Of a stretch of DNA of 43,652 nt, positions 8,658 through 15,719 are shown piece after piece. The translations under genes were made by a program, and so were the position numbers. The stretch spans positions 1 through 43,652 of the forward strand of contig JAFDWN010000003.1 in the NCBI GenBank assembly GCA_018268465.1. Direction: 5' to 3'. The notes below the pieces were generated by a model that did no database searches, had not been told where the DNA came from, and saw only the letters and a program-made list of their open reading frames with translations. The stretch is from Actinomycetota bacterium (GTDB lineage Bacteria > Actinomycetota > Actinomycetes > Mycobacteriales > Mycobacteriaceae). Each line of letters starts with the position of its first letter. Within the stretch, counting starts at the first letter, position 1.

Positions 8658-9929
8658 CTAGCCAACTGCGGGGGCCGCGCTGTGGACGGCGAGCTTGGAC
8701 GGGCGGGTGATCACGCTCTGGTCCACCCCGTGATAGTTCTCGTGCGCCTTGACGGTGGCCGCGCCCATCGTGAACGTGTCACCGGCCTCGATGTCGAGCG
8801 CCTTGCTGGCATTCCACACCACGGTGTGCCCGTCGTCGGTTATGGCGACCAGGAATGTGGTCGTGCCGTAGTCGCCCTCGGAGTACACGACGGTCTTGGC
8901 GGTTGCCGAGATCTCCCGGACCCGCTCGCCTACTTCACCGATGAAGCCGGCTACGACAGGGTGCGCCTTGCGTTCGGCTTCGAGCTGCTGCTGGCGGGCG
9001 TAGACCTTGACCAAGGAAGCGAGGATGCCGACGTTGCGGCCGGACACATGTTCACCGGCCAAGACGACCCGCAGGTTGCGGCCGTAATCACTGTCCTCCG
9101 CGGTCTCGCCGACCGCAGCCTTGATCGCGGCGATCAGGCCAGCGTCGGCGAGGTAGGTCGCCGCCTCGGCGCCCTTGGCGATGAAGTAATTGCGTTCGGC
9201 CTCCTTGAGCCGGTTGATATCGGCGAACAGACTGGTGCGTACCTGCGAGACCGTCGAGACACCGAAGCCCGACGCCGGGACGTAGGCGCGGCCCTTGTCC
9301 GAGTGAGCGAAGGCATACGCAAGCACCAGGTCAACCGACGCGCCGTAGGAGCGTGGACCGAAACCGCCGGCGAGATCGTCGCGCGTGAAGCCCGCTAGCT
9401 CCTCGTCGAACGTCAACGCCCACAACCCCTTCGGTGCGATCCCCGTGTACAGCTCGATGCAGGAGTGGCCCAACTGGCCGATCGACCCGTCGCGCTCATC
9501 ACGAACTAGGTACAGCCGCGTGCGCGCCCGGGCGACGTTGCAGTGATCGCACGCGTTGGTGCCATTGGGGGCGTAACCACCCAGTTCCTGGCCAGGAGCG
9601 GAGTGGACGGTGATCCCAGCTTCCTCGGCGACCAACCTCGCGACAAACGTGAAATGGCCGTGCCGCAGCGTCAGCGGACCGGCCAAGGTGGCGCGCACCC
9701 AGGGCTCGTAGACATACACCGGGTCATGGCCGCTCACCACGAAGCGATCGACGGCGGAGACGTTCTTTTTGACCTCGAATTCCTCGTAGGAGACCTCGAA
9801 GCGGGCATCCAGACCGGCCCGGGCCAGCTTCTTGTTGGCCTGGGCGATCTTGGCCTGGAAGGCGTCCAGTTTGTAGGCCGGGATCTCCCACTCGTGGGTT
9901 TCTACGGCCGGGGGGCTCGGGGCGGTCAT
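8658..9929 (-). CDS. Zinc-finger-containing phage/plasmid protein of unknown function
   Basis: The ATG at 9929 (MTAPSPPAVETHEW) is preferred to the upstream alternatives because the operator repeats occupy 9938-9979; this gives 423 residues. It carries CDHCNVARARTRLYLV and, some 25 residues on, GQLGHSCIELY, the same C-x2-C ... C layout as the 7692-8411 protein. Such proteins are common on mycobacteriophages and plasmids but, to my knowledge, uncharacterised. The middle is Ala/Lys-rich and helical; the C-terminus is strand-rich (TTTFLVAITDDGHTVVW). It is transcribed divergently from a helix-turn-helix gene across an array of TTGGCAT half-sites, suggesting control by that or a related regulator. 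Confidence 0.6.
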   Translation of the reverse strand: MTAPSPPAVETHEWEIPAYKLDAFQAKIAQANKKLARAGLDARFEVSYEEFEVKKNVSAVDRFVVSGHDPVYVYEPWVRATLAGPLTLRHGHFTFVARLVAEEAGITVHSAPGQELGGYAPNGTNACDHCNVARARTRLYLVRDERDGSIGQLGHSCIELYTGIAPKGLWALTFDEELAGFTRDDLAGGFGPRSYGASVDLVLAYAFAHSDKGRAYVPASGFGVSTVSQVRTSLFADINRLKEAERNYFIAKGAEAATYLADAGLIAAIKAAVGETAEDSDYGRNLRVVLAGEHVSGRNVGILASLVKVYARQQQLEAERKAHPVVAGFIGEVGERVREISATAKTVVYSEGDYGTTTFLVAITDDGHTVVWNASKALDIEAGDTFTMGAATVKAHENYHGVDQSVITRPSKLAVHSAAPAVG

Positions 9930-9937
9930 GAACCCAG

Positions 9938-9979
9938 TATGCCAAATGCGGTTGGCATATGCCAACCCGATTTGGCCAA
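9938..9979. promoter_or_regulatory. Divergent operator: repeated TATGCCAA/TTGGCATA sites
   Basis: TATGCCAA (9938-9945), then the perfect 14-bp palindrome TTGGCATATGCCAA (9952-9965), then the palindrome TTGGCCAA (9972-9979), separated by six bases each time. The array fills the space between two divergent genes and abuts their starts. The regular spacing suggests cooperative dimer binding. The 9999-10292 helix-turn-helix protein is an obvious candidate ligand, by inference. Confidence 0.65.
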
Positions 9980-9998
9980 CTGGACTATGCTTACCAAT

Positions 9999-10292
9999 GT
10001 GGATGACCTAGACCGCGCCCTCACACGCCTGCAGCAGGCCCGCGCCGCCGAAACCGAAGCGCTCGAAGCCCTACACGACGTCATCCGCCAACGACTCGAC
10101 GCAGGCCCCCGAGGCACCCAAGCCGAACTCGTCCGACGCACCGGCTACACCCGAGAACGACTACGCCAAATCCGCAACGAGGGAACCCGTACGACACAGC
10201 GCCAACCCACCCGGCGCCAGGAGCGCACCGACCTGGGCTCACAGACAGGTAACCGAGCAAGAAACAAACGCAGGCAGGGATATTCGAAATGA
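9999..10292 (+). CDS. Helix-turn-helix DNA-binding protein
   Basis: The GTG at 9999 fits a leaderless transcript: TATGCT (9986-9991) is a -10 box seven bases before it. An ATG at 9987 in the same frame would add four residues. The protein is 97 residues: a helical N-terminus (LDRALTRLQQARAAETEALE), a helix-turn-helix GTQAELVRRTGYTRERLRQI, and a basic tail rich in Arg and Gln. Similar small proteins are frequent on mycobacteriophages. It probably binds the TTGGCAT repeats directly upstream. Confidence 0.6.
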   Translation: MDDLDRALTRLQQARAAETEALEALHDVIRQRLDAGPRGTQAELVRRTGYTRERLRQIRNEGTRTTQRQPTRRQERTDLGSQTGNRARNKRRQGYSK

Positions 10293-10538
10293 CGACAAGT
10301 CCGGACATCCCCGGAGACGACGGCGCGAGGACAAACCGATTCGAGGTCCGGCATCCTCGTCCAGATCAACGAGGAACGCGGCAACCCGAGCCTCTTCCGG
10401 ATCCGCGAAATCGCCGACGGGGCAGGCACGCCTCAGCCAGTTGAGATACGTCCGGCGCTGGAACTGAACTGCGGTACCGCATCACGCGGTCCTGGGAAAG
10501 GCTCCATGGGTTGCAACGTGTATGTCGCCGGCACGTAA
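10289..10538 (+). pseudogene. Possible frameshifted small gene coupled to the HTH gene
   Basis: An ATG at 10289 overlaps the stop of the upstream gene by four bases (ATGA), and reads MTTSPDIPGDDGARTNRFEV before becoming a low-quality Pro/Arg sequence that stops at 10444. One base later, the +1 frame from about 10350 reads ILVQINEERGNPSLFRIREI, which looks like real protein, and runs to 10538. A one-base insertion near 10349 would join them. No family recognised. Confidence 0.3.
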
Positions 10539-10562
10539 CCGCCAGCCCGTACCCTCGCCGCT

Positions 10563-11006
10563 ATGCCCGCAGCAGAATCGACCGATCTGGCCGAAAAGAT
10601 CTTCCGCGAGCTCCTCACCGCGGCAATAGCCCGAGGCTGCCGACCACATCACACCGCGGCGCTGCGCCCTACAACTTGGCTCGCCATCGACGCGATCGCC
10701 CGCGAACACCCCGAAGCCACCCCGGACCAGATTGTCGCCGCGCACGACGCCTTCAACCGTGAGCACCGCAGCACCGCCTGCGCCGAGTTTGGCGAGGATC
10801 CGCACACCGCGCGGGCCGCGGAATACGCGGCGATCGACAACCTCGTAGCCCAACTCCGGATCACCTATCCCGCCTTTGCCCCGGAGGCGATCGCAACAAT
10901 CGTCCGCCGTGTCCACGCCGACTTCGACACCCGCAGCGACCGCGACTTCATCCCCTTGTTCGTTGAACAGGCCGTCCGCGAGCAGCTCGCCGAGCAGCTC
11001 GCCTGA
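10563..11006 (+). CDS. Three-helix bundle dimerization domain protein
   Basis: A 147-residue, largely helical protein. The C-terminal ~60 residues (IDNLVAQLRITYPAFAPEAI ... RDFIPLFVEQAVREQLAEQL) match what I recall of the actinobacterial 'three-helix bundle dimerization domain' of small proteins: a helix, a 'P.v....i...v......F' helix, then 'RDFvPvfVEraar..L'. The N-terminal half carries PTTWLAIDAIAREHPEATPDQ. It precedes a MerR-type regulator on the same strand by about 110 bases and may form an operon with it. Molecular role unknown. Confidence 0.5.
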   Translation: MPAAESTDLAEKIFRELLTAAIARGCRPHHTAALRPTTWLAIDAIAREHPEATPDQIVAAHDAFNREHRSTACAEFGEDPHTARAAEYAAIDNLVAQLRITYPAFAPEAIATIVRRVHADFDTRSDRDFIPLFVEQAVREQLAEQLA

Positions 11007-11114
11007 CCCGAACGGTTCGCGCGGCCGAAACCCCGAACCGGCCCCCGCCGGAACCCAGCGCGTCACAGCTCCCTGCCCACCCGGCCGACCTACCATGGAC
11101 GCCGGGAGGGCATC

Positions 11115-11675
11115 ATGACGGAACAGCTCAGCCTCGACGACCTCGACGCAGAAGCGTTCGATGCCGTATCCGCAGTCGCCGACGACACCCGAGGCTGGCG
11201 TGGACCGGCAGCGTGCGCCGTCGTGGGCATCACCTACCGACAACTCGACTATTGGGCACGCACCAACCTGGTCCAACCATCCATCGCGACCGCGTCCGGA
11301 TCCGGAACCGTACGCCTCTACAGCTTCCACGACCTGCTCGTCCTGCGGATCGTCAAACGACTCCTCGACGCCGGCATATCTCTGGTCAACATCCGCACCG
11401 CCGTCGCGGCGCTACGCGACCGCGGCGTCACGGATCTCGCCGGACTCACCCTCGTCTCCGACGGTGTCGGCATCTACGAATGCACCACCGCCAGCGAAGT
11501 CGTCGACCTGCTCGCCGGCGGCCAGGGCGTCTTTGGCATCGCCGTCGGTGCCTCCCTGCCGAGCCTGCGTGAAGACATCCGCCAATTCCCATCAGAAACC
11601 GCCACCGGTGAGCGCCAGCCCGGTGCTGTCGACGACGAACTCGCCAAACGGCGACACCAGGTCGCATGCGCTTGA
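11115..11675 (+). CDS. MerR-family transcriptional regulator
   Basis: A 186-residue protein with a winged helix-turn-helix: WRGPAACAVVGITYRQLDYW, then a basic wing and YSFHDLLVLRIVKRLLDAGI, SLVNIRTAVAALRDRG. This is the layout of the MerR-like Rv1828/FtsR group of mycobacteria, not of metal sensors: no cysteine pair follows the DNA-binding domain. The C-terminal half (SDGVGIYECTTASEVVDLLAGGQGVFGIAVG) likely forms the dimer or effector part. AGGG lies just before the ATG. The 11685 gene starts nine bases after its stop, so they share a transcript. Confidence 0.75.
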   Translation: MTEQLSLDDLDAEAFDAVSAVADDTRGWRGPAACAVVGITYRQLDYWARTNLVQPSIATASGSGTVRLYSFHDLLVLRIVKRLLDAGISLVNIRTAVAALRDRGVTDLAGLTLVSDGVGIYECTTASEVVDLLAGGQGVFGIAVGASLPSLREDIRQFPSETATGERQPGAVDDELAKRRHQVACA

Positions 11676-11684
11676 GGAGCGACC

Positions 11685-12149
11685 GTGAACGACTTTGACG
11701 GCGGCTACCTCAGCGAAAACGATGAGTTGCTGATCGCCAAAGGCGTCGACGTCGGCGTCGCCATCGACGCGCACGAGCAGATGTCGCTCGTCGAAATCGC
11801 CCCGAACCTGCTCGCCGAATTCCTCGGCAGTCACGCCGAGGCGGTGAGCGTCCGATCCGGAATCGTCTTCTGGTTCAGCGCAGCCGGTTCCTGGGCGACA
11901 GTCAAAATGGCAACCCTGAACCTGCTTGCCGCCAGCTCCTTTCTGCCACGCACCGTCCCCCTTCTATGGGGCCCGGCACTCATCACCAGCGCCACAGTCG
12001 ACGGAAAACCGCAAGGCCTCACCGACGCCCAAATCGACACCTTGTTCGACAGACCGGGACCAAACTGGCTCGAACAACGCATCCTGCGCCTACGCCAGCA
12101 CCGAGCCGAACGACGCCGACACAACAACACACCCCACCGTCCGGCTTAA
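11685..12149 (+). CDS. Hypothetical protein, operon partner of the MerR regulator
   Basis: A 154-residue protein starting at a GTG with GAGGAGCG just upstream. It begins MNDFDGGYLSENDELLIAKG, has a strand-rich middle (GIVFWFSAAGSWATVKM) and ends in a strongly basic tail (RQHRAERRRHNNTPHRPA) that could bind nucleic acid. No family recognised. It ends 18 bases before the convergent Fic gene; AAGTC ... GACTT in that gap can form a small hairpin. Confidence 0.5.
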   Translation: MNDFDGGYLSENDELLIAKGVDVGVAIDAHEQMSLVEIAPNLLAEFLGSHAEAVSVRSGIVFWFSAAGSWATVKMATLNLLAASSFLPRTVPLLWGPALITSATVDGKPQGLTDAQIDTLFDRPGPNWLEQRILRLRQHRAERRRHNNTPHRPA

Positions 12150-12167
12150 GTCGTCGGTCCTAAGACT

Positions 12168-13352
12168 TCAGCCACGGACGCGCCGGCCGATCGCCGCGCT
12201 GAGGGCATCCAACTCCAACAGAACATCGTGCGCCGCCCAGATCCGATTCCGGCGCGACGCAGAAACCACCTCAAGCACACCGGCCTCCGTGAGCCGATCC
12301 AACGCCTTATACGTGCTCGGCTCACTGGTCCCGGTGATCTCAAAAGCAGTCGTAGCGTTCAGGATTGGCGTGGCCAGCAGCCGATCCACCAGCTTTTCAT
12401 CTGCCGAATTCGACCGCGATCGCGCCACCGAGCGCCAGTGGTCGGGCAATTCGCTCAAGCGCGCCGCGGACTGCTCGGCCGCCGAGCTCGCGATCACTGC
12501 CGCCTCCGACACGTAGCGCACGAAGCTATCTGCCTCGCCGCTGCGGTATGCGGTCAACTCATCGAAGTAGCGGCTGGTGTCGGCGAGCATCACCGATGCC
12601 AGCGGAACTGTGATTCGTCGGGTGAGTCCACGCCGGCGTAGCGTCGCGCTGATCAACGCTCGCCCGATGCGCCCATTGCCATCCGTGAACGGGTGAATCG
12701 ACAGGAACTGTGCGTGTGCGATCGCCGCCTGGGCCACGATGGGCAGGTCCGTGCGGCCGACGAACGCCACCAAGTCCGCCATCAGGTCCGAGACCAGCTC
12801 AGGCGGGGGAGCCACGTACATCGCATCCAGGGGCGTGTAGTCGCTGCCGCCGATCCAGTTCTGCACCGTGCGCAGTGCACCACTCTCCGCGGCCGCGTAG
12901 AAGTCAGGTGACATCAGCAGCCGATGCGCTTCCAGGACGCCGCCCAGCGTGATGTGATCCGCTCCTGCAGCCTCGATCATGGCCGTCAGCGCACGCGTCG
13001 CTGCCAACTGCGACTGAGCCTCGTTGCTGGCCCGCCCACCGGCCACTGCCTTGGCAAATGCACGCCAGCCAGCATCGACGTGCTCGATCTTCGACGACGC
13101 GACCGACTCACTGCGCAGCAGAAAGTCAGCCAACGGCGCGAGGTGCTCGCCGAACCCCGCCTCAAGCCGTGTCACGGCGACAAGCGCGTCTTCGTGTGCG
13201 CGCGCTGTCCGACCGGTGGGGTTGTAGTCGAGGCCGGCGATGGCCGGAGGGATGGTCACATCAACGTAGGTGAGCATTCGGTCAGCGCGGCTGCCGTGGC
13301 GGCCCCGCGCCACCCACGGCCTGGTCTCCGAGGTATGTGCCGGCCACGTCAT
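12168..13352 (-). CDS. Fic/DOC-family protein (AMPylase-type)
   Basis: The ATG at 13352 has a GGAGG nine bases upstream and is preferred to the TTG at 13361. The Fic active-site motif HPFTDGNGRIGR is complete: His acts as the base and the DGNGR segment binds the nucleotide. Upstream, SSKIEH matches the class II inhibitory helix (S/T)xxxE(G/N) apart from its last position, so the enzyme is probably self-inhibited. A C-terminal winged-helix-like region (LLATPILNATTAFEITGTSE, then KALDRLTEAGVLEV) is usual for free-standing bacterial Fic proteins that also regulate their own genes. Fic enzymes transfer AMP to target proteins; the target here is unknown. Confidence 0.85.
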   Translation of the reverse strand: MTWPAHTSETRPWVARGRHGSRADRMLTYVDVTIPPAIAGLDYNPTGRTARAHEDALVAVTRLEAGFGEHLAPLADFLLRSESVASSKIEHVDAGWRAFAKAVAGGRASNEAQSQLAATRALTAMIEAAGADHITLGGVLEAHRLLMSPDFYAAAESGALRTVQNWIGGSDYTPLDAMYVAPPPELVSDLMADLVAFVGRTDLPIVAQAAIAHAQFLSIHPFTDGNGRIGRALISATLRRRGLTRRITVPLASVMLADTSRYFDELTAYRSGEADSFVRYVSEAAVIASSAAEQSAARLSELPDHWRSVARSRSNSADEKLVDRLLATPILNATTAFEITGTSEPSTYKALDRLTEAGVLEVVSASRRNRIWAAHDVLLELDALSAAIGRRVRG

Positions 13353-13489
13353 ACGCGACAACCTCCGGAGGAGAAAACTTAACTAACACGACCCATACTA
13401 AAGAAAGTGTCTCATAATGGTAAGTACAGGGCTCAGTGCTGAACGAAACTGACGGTCGAGTGTCACCGGGGCGATCTAGATTCAACAGA

Positions 13490-14314
13490 ATGCACCCACT
13501 GCGCGAACTGATCACGAGAATCCGGACTCGTCCGGCCCGCCGTACTGCCGCAGGCAGGCTTGCCGATGTCCACATGTGGACGATCCGGGACGGGTGGACA
13601 TCACGGGCCCAAGCCTTCCGCGACGAAACAGGCCGAACCTTCGCAGTGATCACCCGCCGCGCTGGCGACACCGGGCCCGGCCACATCAACGGCGCCGAGA
13701 TGTTCCGCGCCGACGCCTGGGCACAGTTCTTCCCCGACGAACCAGCACCACCAATCCTCATCGCCAACGTCCTCGACCCCCTCTTCAAATACGAGGACTC
13801 CCTGCAGATCGTGACGCTCGACTTCGATGCTGACGGGATATTCGACTACCACCACGCCACCGACCCCGCCGACATCCAGACCCTGAACCGATTCGGCGCC
13901 GAATGGGATGAAGGCACCGGATTCGTGCCCTACTCTCCACCACCACCTAGGTACGCCCACGTCTGGCGCCGGTTCCCGGTTAAGGATCTCCCGCAACGTC
14001 GCCTCTTCCGCGACATGGAGCCGTTCATGACCGCAGACTGGGGCAAGGCCGTGCAAGTGGCCATCCGGGCGATTCAGGACGGCGGCCAGATCTCCGACGA
14101 GGTGCCACCGAGCGTGGCCGCCGCGGCGAGAACCCTGCTGTACGAATCCATCGAGCTCGGCCGCGAACCCGGCAACGTCTGGTATATCAACGGCCAGCAC
14201 CGCAGCGAGGCAATGCTGCGCCAAGGCGTCGAGGAAACAGTCCTACGAGAGACGAGGCTCATCGCCGAGCCGCCACTGCCCGGCGAAATCGGTCAGATAG
14301 GAGTTTCCTCCTGA
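13490..14314 (+). CDS. NGQHR-motif hypothetical protein
   Basis: The ATG at 13490 fits a leaderless start: TAGATT (13477-13482) is a -10 box seven bases upstream. The 274-residue protein is acidic and aromatic, with a C-terminal segment NVWYINGQHRSEAMLRQGVE. NGQHR resembles the DGQHR element of DndB/ParB-like proteins, but no other part of those families is visible. Its promoter region is shared with the divergent Fic gene. Function unknown. Confidence 0.5.
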   Translation: MHPLRELITRIRTRPARRTAAGRLADVHMWTIRDGWTSRAQAFRDETGRTFAVITRRAGDTGPGHINGAEMFRADAWAQFFPDEPAPPILIANVLDPLFKYEDSLQIVTLDFDADGIFDYHHATDPADIQTLNRFGAEWDEGTGFVPYSPPPPRYAHVWRRFPVKDLPQRRLFRDMEPFMTADWGKAVQVAIRAIQDGGQISDEVPPSVAAAARTLLYESIELGREPGNVWYINGQHRSEAMLRQGVEETVLRETRLIAEPPLPGEIGQIGVSS

Positions 14315-14604
14315 GAGCGGCCGAGGCAGGTCGCACTCACCGTCAACGCCCTCGACCCGCGTTCTGCGGCCCAAGCCACCGAACTTCGACGGCAGGCCTC
14401 ACGCAACGGCCAGCAACTCCCGGTTTCGCGACCTCTACTTACCCGAAGGACTTGAACCCAGGCCCCGGCGATATCGCGGGATTCGCCGATCACACTGCGA
14501 ATCGTGCCTGATTGGCGCGCTGACCTGCACTTTCCCTGTCCCTGTCGGATTCGCCACCCAACGCTTAGACTGGTTAGCCAGGACAAATAGGGGAGGGCAG
14601 AACA
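14315..14604. other. Intergenic region upstream of the ESX-like cluster
   Basis: No convincing gene. The last 40 bases hold the promoter region of the next gene: TAGACT near 14572 could serve as a -10 box, and GGGGAGGG lies before the TTG start. Confidence 0.35.
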
Positions 14605-14892
14605 TTGGCGATCCGCGGCGACACGACAGCCGGCGCGCAGGCAGCGCACTCGGCGAGCATGCACCTGCCCACCGACACGCCTGAAATCCCCACCGGCAGC
14701 GACACCAAGAGCACCGCGATATCGACCGCACTGCAGTCCATCGTCGACATCGACAAGACCGAGACTACGACTTACAACACCAGCGTCGACCAGCTCCGGC
14801 AGGGCCTCGCCGCAGCAGCTGACCGAATCACCGCCGCCGACCAACAAGGCGCCGCCAACGTCAACCAAAGCGGAGGGACGACGTACGTATGA
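14605..14892 (+). CDS. Small ESX/EspC-like secreted helical protein
   Basis: A 95-residue protein starting at TTG, eight bases after GGGGAGGG. It is Ala/Thr/Asp rich with no cysteines and looks like a two-helix hairpin (STALQSIVDIDKTETTTYNT, then LRQGLAAAADRITAADQQG), the size and composition of EspC/DUF2580-type partners of type VII secretion. No WxG is present. Its stop overlaps the next start by four bases (ATGA). Secretion is inferred from context. Confidence 0.45.
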   Translation: MAIRGDTTAGAQAAHSASMHLPTDTPEIPTGSDTKSTAISTALQSIVDIDKTETTTYNTSVDQLRQGLAAAADRITAADQQGAANVNQSGGTTYV

Positions 14893-15704
14893 CCACCTAC
14901 GCACCGCAGACCGCGCCAGGCCGCTGGATCAGCGCCGCCGAACTCGCACGCGAGTCCGGCCTCCGTGAAGACCTCGTGCAGCGCTTCATGCCGGCCGACA
15001 CCACCGGCCCGGTCCCGATGTACAGCGCCGGCGCCGTTCCGCTCGCCAAGTACGTAAAGCGTCTCACCGACATGGGCACGCCCGCGTCGGCGATCGACGC
15101 TGCCGTCCGCGAGCTCCACAACAACCCTGGTGCGATGATGCAGATCAGCCTGGCCGCACCTGAGGCCCCCAGCCGCCGTGGTCGCATCCTCGCCATCTCC
15201 GGCGCGGCTGCAGCTGCCGCACTCATCATCGGTGGAGTGATCGGTGGGCTCGTTGGAGCCGGCACCCGTGGCGCCGCACCAGCAACCCCTCCGGCGGCAG
15301 TGACGGTTACGGCCGAAGCTCCGTCGGCTGCTGCCAGCGTTCCGGCTACACCCGACCCGGTCTGCGCCGAATGGAACCCAATTGCGACCGATTACGCCAC
15401 AAAGCAAGCAGCGTGGGCGAAGACCGATCCGAACATCGCTGCCGCCGACTGGACTCCTGATGATCGAGCGCTCAATCTCGGAATCGTTCCCGTACTGCGG
15501 GCGCAAGTTGCCGATATGCGCCGGTTGGCAGACAAGGCAGAGGATCCGATTCTCAAGGGACTGATGCTTCAGCAAGCTGCCTACGAGGAGGTTTACGCAG
15601 AGCGGTTGCCGAACTATCAACCGTCGGATCAGAAGTTATGGCAGGCAACAGTGCACTTCAGTAGTGCCGTCAGTTCCATGTGCACCGCGGTGGCCCCTCG
15701 ATAG
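14889..15704 (+). CDS. Single-pass membrane protein of the ESX-like cluster
   Basis: A 271-residue protein. Residues 1-90 look like a small DNA-binding-like or helical domain (WISAAELARESGLREDLVQR). A basic stretch PSRRGR precedes one transmembrane segment of about 25 residues (ILAISGAAAAAALIIGGVIG), followed by an Ala/Pro linker and an exported domain with two cysteines (VCAEW ... MCTAV) that could form a disulphide. A decayed copy of its central part is present at 19857-20040. It is translationally coupled to the 14605 gene and 15 bases before the 801-residue gene, so the three act together, presumably at the cell envelope. Confidence 0.6.
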   Translation: MTTYAPQTAPGRWISAAELARESGLREDLVQRFMPADTTGPVPMYSAGAVPLAKYVKRLTDMGTPASAIDAAVRELHNNPGAMMQISLAAPEAPSRRGRILAISGAAAAAALIIGGVIGGLVGAGTRGAAPATPPAAVTVTAEAPSAAASVPATPDPVCAEWNPIATDYATKQAAWAKTDPNIAAADWTPDDRALNLGIVPVLRAQVADMRRLADKAEDPILKGLMLQQAAYEEVYAERLPNYQPSDQKLWQATVHFSSAVSSMCTAVAPR

Positions 15705-15719
15705 AGACGACTTTCAGGA

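Noticed and set aside
10482-11330. A 282-residue minus-strand frame over 10563-11330
   Set aside because: The plus-strand genes there have recognisable domains (three-helix bundle, MerR) and good spacing; the antisense frame is Gly/Val-rich without motifs.
14440-14520. A GGACTTGAACCCAGGC segment that looks like a reverse-strand tRNA T-arm
   Set aside because: No T-stem, anticodon stem or acceptor can be built around it.
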